Shown here piece by piece: positions 61,438-64,000 of a stretch of 64,000 nt of DNA (the stretch's first letter is position 1; each line of letters begins with the position of its first letter). The notes beneath the pieces are model-generated. The model was not told the DNA's origin. It ran no database searches and was given only the letters and a program-made list of their open reading frames with translations. This DNA comes from Leucobacter komagatae (GTDB lineage Bacteria > Actinomycetota > Actinomycetes > Actinomycetales > Microbacteriaceae). Location: the NCBI RefSeq assembly GCF_006716085.1, contig NZ_VFON01000001.1:3100001-3164000 (forward strand), read 5' to 3'. The position numbers were made by a program, and so were the translations under genes.

Positions 61438-62044
61438 CATTGGTTCCTTCAGTCGATCCGGTGGTGCTCGGCACGGTGACCGGGCTGACGATCCAGTGCA
61501 CCTCGGCAATGCCGTCGCCAACGTTGACGGTGCGGTGGAGTTGGGAGCTTCGGTACTCGATCGTGTCTCCGGCGTCGAGCAGGTGTGATCTGCCGTCGAT
61601 CTGCACGTCAACCGATCCGCGAATCACGGTCAGAAACTCCTGCGAGTCGCCGTGGCTGTAGGGGTCTTCTCCGGTCGATTCGCCGGGATCGAACTCGCCG
61701 GCAAACATCTCGATGTGCGACAGCGGGCGCGGGCTCAGCATGAACTTGCGTGCGCCGCCGTGGATCAACTGGGGGCGTTCGGCATGCCTGACGATACGGG
61801 GGCCTGGCGGCTGGTCGGCGTTGAACAGCTCCGCGAGGGTGGTACCGAGCGCCTCCGTCACGTCTCGCAGCGTTCCGAAGCTCGCGCGGCACGTTCCCCG
61901 CTCGAGCTGGCTGAGGAAGCTCGCGCTGACGCCCGACATCTCACCCAGCTGGGTCAGTGACAGTCGCCGAAGCTTTCGTATCTCACGGATTCGCGCGCCC
62001 AGCTGAGCGTCTTCGTCTCCGGATTTGCGTTTTTGAGTACTCAT
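61430..62044 (-). CDS. XRE-cupin transcriptional regulator
   Basis: A 204-residue regulator: XRE HTH at about 18-75 (REIRKLRRLSLTQLGEMSG, ASFLSQLERGTCRAS) and a C-terminal cupin domain at about 115-190 (PYSHGDSQEFLTVIRG, LDAGDTIEYRSSQLHR). The class (PuuR/SinR-like) senses small amino compounds or their derivatives. The start at 62044 has GAAGGG directly adjacent and a TAACAT stretch upstream, so it may be nearly leaderless. Divergent from the ABC transporter; the AT-rich intergenic region has two candidate operators. Confidence 0.88.
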   Translation of the reverse strand: MSTQKRKSGDEDAQLGARIREIRKLRRLSLTQLGEMSGVSASFLSQLERGTCRASFGTLRDVTEALGTTLAELFNADQPPGPRIVRHAERPQLIHGGARKFMLSPRPLSHIEMFAGEFDPGESTGEDPYSHGDSQEFLTVIRGSVDVQIDGRSHLLDAGDTIEYRSSQLHRTVNVGDGIAEVHWIVSPVTVPSTTGSTEGTNDE

Positions 62045-62097
62045 CCCTTCGGATGTTACAGGTTTTGAGGCGCTGTGTCTGTACCCAGGATGTAGCG

Positions 62098-62237
62098 TTA
62101 CTGAAATCAAATTGAAGTAAATAAGGCAGGCTTCGAGATTTACTAACGAGGAAATTGGCGGAATTTCGCGGAAATCTGGAGTCGTTGATCGCGATTGGTT
62201 CAATTCGCTTGTAGAAATACTGAATTTCATTTACAGT
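62098..62237. promoter_or_regulatory. AT-rich divergent promoter with candidate operators
   Basis: Between the XRE-cupin gene and the ABC transporter. TTACT and AGTAA bracket 62098-62120; ACTG and CAGT bracket 62219-62237. Both imperfect palindromes lie in DNA clearly more AT-rich than its surroundings and could bind the XRE-cupin regulator. The two differ in sequence, so at most one may be the true site. Confidence 0.35.
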
Positions 62238-62337
62238 GAATCCATCGACCTTGCGGTCTCCTGAGGAACTCCTCTTGAAAGCGCAGGTGCGTCAACGTAG
62301 ACGAAGCCCGGGCCGGGCTCGACCGAAAGGTGGCCGA

Positions 62338-63264
62338 GTGAAAACCACATCCCCTCCCCACGCCCCAGCGTCGGCTGGAGCAGCACGGGACATCACCCCG
62401 TTAGAGATCGTTCCGCTGAAGCGTTACGGACGCATGGTGATCGCGGCCATAGCCGCGCTGCTCGTCGGCGGCCTTGTCTTCGCCCTTGTTACGAGCAAGA
62501 ACCTCGACTGGAGCGTCGTTGGGCAGTACCTCTTCGCCCCCGTCATCATCGAGGGCGTCATCCTCACCGTGCAGCTCACGGTCTTGGCGGTGATCATCGG
62601 CATCGTTCTCGGCATCGTGCTCGCGCTGATGAAGCTCTCCGACAATAAAGTACTCACCGTGCTTGCCGACCTGTACCTCTGGTTCTTCCGCGGAACCCCT
62701 CAGCTCATCCAGCTGATCTTCTGGTTCAACCTGGCCTTTCTTTTCCCGACGATCAGCCTGGGATTTGTGAGTTGGGACACGAACGCGCTCATCACGCCCT
62801 TTATTGCCGCGCTCATCGGCCTGAGCCTGAACGAGGGCGCGTACATGGCTGAGATCATTCGAGGCGGCATTCTTGGCGTGCCCAAGGGGCAACGCGAAGC
62901 GGCAGTTGCTCTCGGTTTTACGCCGCTGGAGATGATGACAAAGATTATCCTTCCGCAGACTATGCGGATGGTGATTCCGCCCACGGGTAACCAGGCCATC
63001 GCGATGCTCAAGGTCACCTCGCTGGTATCGGTCATCTCGGCTCGGGACTTGCTGACAAACGCCCAGATGATCTACTCGCGGAACTACTACGTCATTGAGC
63101 TGCTCATCGTTGCCTGTGCCTGGTACCTCTTGCTGACCACTGTTGCGACACTGCTGCAGAACCAACTCGAGAAGAAATACGCCGGTCGCAGCGGTAACAC
63201 CGCCGGCCGCGGCAACAACCGGGGCTTGTTCAAGCGCCTCACCCAGATGGGAGCACAACGATGA
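62338..63264 (+). CDS. Polar amino acid ABC transporter permease
   Basis: A 308-residue inner-membrane permease of the HisM/GlnP type. I prefer the GTG at 62338 (AAAGG ten bases upstream); an open frame from 62236 adds 34 basic residues with no ribosome site. Membrane helices: about 30-50, then a 5-helix core. The EAA loop contacting the ATPase is [15 protein letters not shown], and [17 protein letters not shown] and the [10 protein letters not shown] block are hallmarks of the family. The coupled ATPase follows with an ATGA overlap. A periplasmic binding protein is not in the window and may lie to the right. Confidence 0.9.
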   Translation: MKTTSPPHAPASAGAARDITPLEIVPLKRYGRMVIAAIAALLVGGLVFALVTSKNLDWSVVGQYLFAPVIIEGVILTVQLTVLAVIIGIVLGIVLALMKLSDNKVLTVLADLYLWFFRGTPQLIQLIFWFNLAFLFPTISLGFVSWDTNALITPFIAALIGLSLNEGAYMAEIIRGGILGVPKGQREAAVALGFTPLEMMTKIILPQTMRMVIPPTGNQAIAMLKVTSLVSVISARDLLTNAQMIYSRNYYVIELLIVACAWYLLLTTVATLLQNQLEKKYAGRSGNTAGRGNNRGLFKRLTQMGAQR

Positions 63265-64000
63265 ACGCAGCGGAGCGAGACATGGGCGCAGAACCCACCG
63301 AGCGGCCGATGGTGCAAGCCGTCGAGGTGCGCAAGAGCTTTGGCGGCAACGAGGTGCTTCGCGGCGTGAGCATCGAAGTGCAACGGGGAACGGTGACCGC
63401 ACTCATCGGCCCATCCGGCTCAGGTAAAAGCACGTTTCTCCGGTGCATCAACGATCTCGAGACGTTCGACTCGGGTGACATCCTCGTCGACGGTGAACGC
63501 GTTGCGTATCGGAGAGAGGGCACGAAGGCCTACGAACTCAAGCCGAGAATCGTTGCCAAGCGGCGCGCAAAGCTCGGAATGGTGTTTCAGGGCTTCAACC
63601 TGTTCGGTCACCTCACCGTGCTCGAGAACATCATGATCGCCCCAGTGCAGGTCTTGAAACAAGACAAGCGGGTGGTCGAGCAGCGTGCGCTCGAATTGCT
63701 CCGCAAGGTCGGTCTTGCTGACAAACGCGACGCCTACCCCGACTCGCTCTCGGGCGGCCAGCAGCAGCGCGTCGCGATCGCCCGGGCACTGGCGATGGAG
63801 CCCACGCTCATGCTCTTTGACGAGCCAACCTCCGCCCTCGACCCCGAGACCGTCGGTGAGGTCCTCGAAGTTATGCGAACCCTGGCAAGTGAGGGGATGA
63901 CGATGATTGTCGTTACTCACGAGATCGGGTTTGCTCGCGAGGTGTGTGATCAGGTCGCCTTCCTCGAAGACGGCGTGATCCAAGAGATCGGGCCACCGGA
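63261..64000 (+). CDS. Amino acid ABC transporter ATPase (cut by window edge)
   Basis: At least 246 codons, running past the right edge. All ABC motifs are present: Walker [10 protein letters not shown] (about 50-58), Q-loop VFQGFNLF, signature LSGGQQQR, Walker [15 protein letters not shown] and the switch His in VVTHEIGF. It matches the GlnQ/HisP type that powers uptake of polar amino acids. An N-terminal extension of about 16 residues precedes the first strand. ATGA overlap with the permease gene shows translational coupling. Confidence 0.92.
   Translation, partial: MNAAERDMGAEPTERPMVQAVEVRKSFGGNEVLRGVSIEVQRGTVTALIGPSGSGKSTFLRCINDLETFDSGDILVDGERVAYRREGTKAYELKPRIVAKRRAKLGMVFQGFNLFGHLTVLENIMIAPVQVLKQDKRVVEQRALELLRKVGLADKRDAYPDSLSGGQQQRVAIARALAMEPTLMLFDEPTSALDPETVGEVLEVMRTLASEGMTMIVVTHEIGFAREVCDQVAFLEDGVIQEIGPP

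Overview
High-GC actinobacterial DNA. Codon use, the LPxTG surface protein with DUF5979 repeats, the MobF relaxase, the IS1249-like transposase and many leaderless-looking starts fit a Microbacteriaceae member such as Leucobacter; the genus is inference. The window is a mobile-element and defence-island region (about 1-48.5 kb) joined to more ordinary chromosome (about 48.6-64 kb).

1-25 kb, conjugative-element-like: a secreted PKD-type protein cut by the left edge, an AraC-type regulator, a small XRE protein, a YibE/F membrane protein with a partner, a stand-alone C5 cytosine methyltransferase divergent from an unrecognised possible nuclease, a ruined AlkD-like gene, a Gabija pair (GajA/GajB) divergent from a large MobF relaxase-helicase, a large LPxTG adhesin followed by a MalT-like LuxR regulator, and a tyrosine integrase. 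No VirB4- or VirD4-type gene is inside the window, so any transfer apparatus would lie to the left.

25-47 kb, defence island with lower GC in places: AAA+ ATPase/subtilisin pair; SIR2-HerA pair; displaced tRNA 3' end with its terminator (att-like); IS256-family element; small zinc-ribbon and HTH genes; Vsr, C5 methyltransferase and GIY-YIG nuclease (restriction-modification); Hachiman (HamA/HamB); a possible papain-like protein; a DUF262/DUF1524 (GmrSD-like) protein; a Vsr relic; and a single-gene fusion of a DUF4062 (TIR-like) domain to an FtsK/HerA-type ATPase. A diverged intergenic repeat of about 110-170 bp occurs five times and brackets successive cassettes. The repeat and the DUF4062-ATPase fusion are the best candidates for something undescribed. 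An IS3-family element with a nonsense codon in orfB ends the island.

48.6-64 kb, chromosome-like: GntR regulator divergent from a fumarylacetoacetase-family hydrolase and an MBL-fold hydrolase; small duplicated proteins; membrane proteins and a lipoprotein; a SAM methyltransferase; an XRE regulator divergent from methionine aminopeptidase over twin repeats; GNAT and serine-hydrolase genes; an XRE-cupin regulator with RidA, divergent from an amino-acid-type ABC transporter whose ATPase runs off the right edge.

All assignments come from reading motifs by eye; no database search was run.
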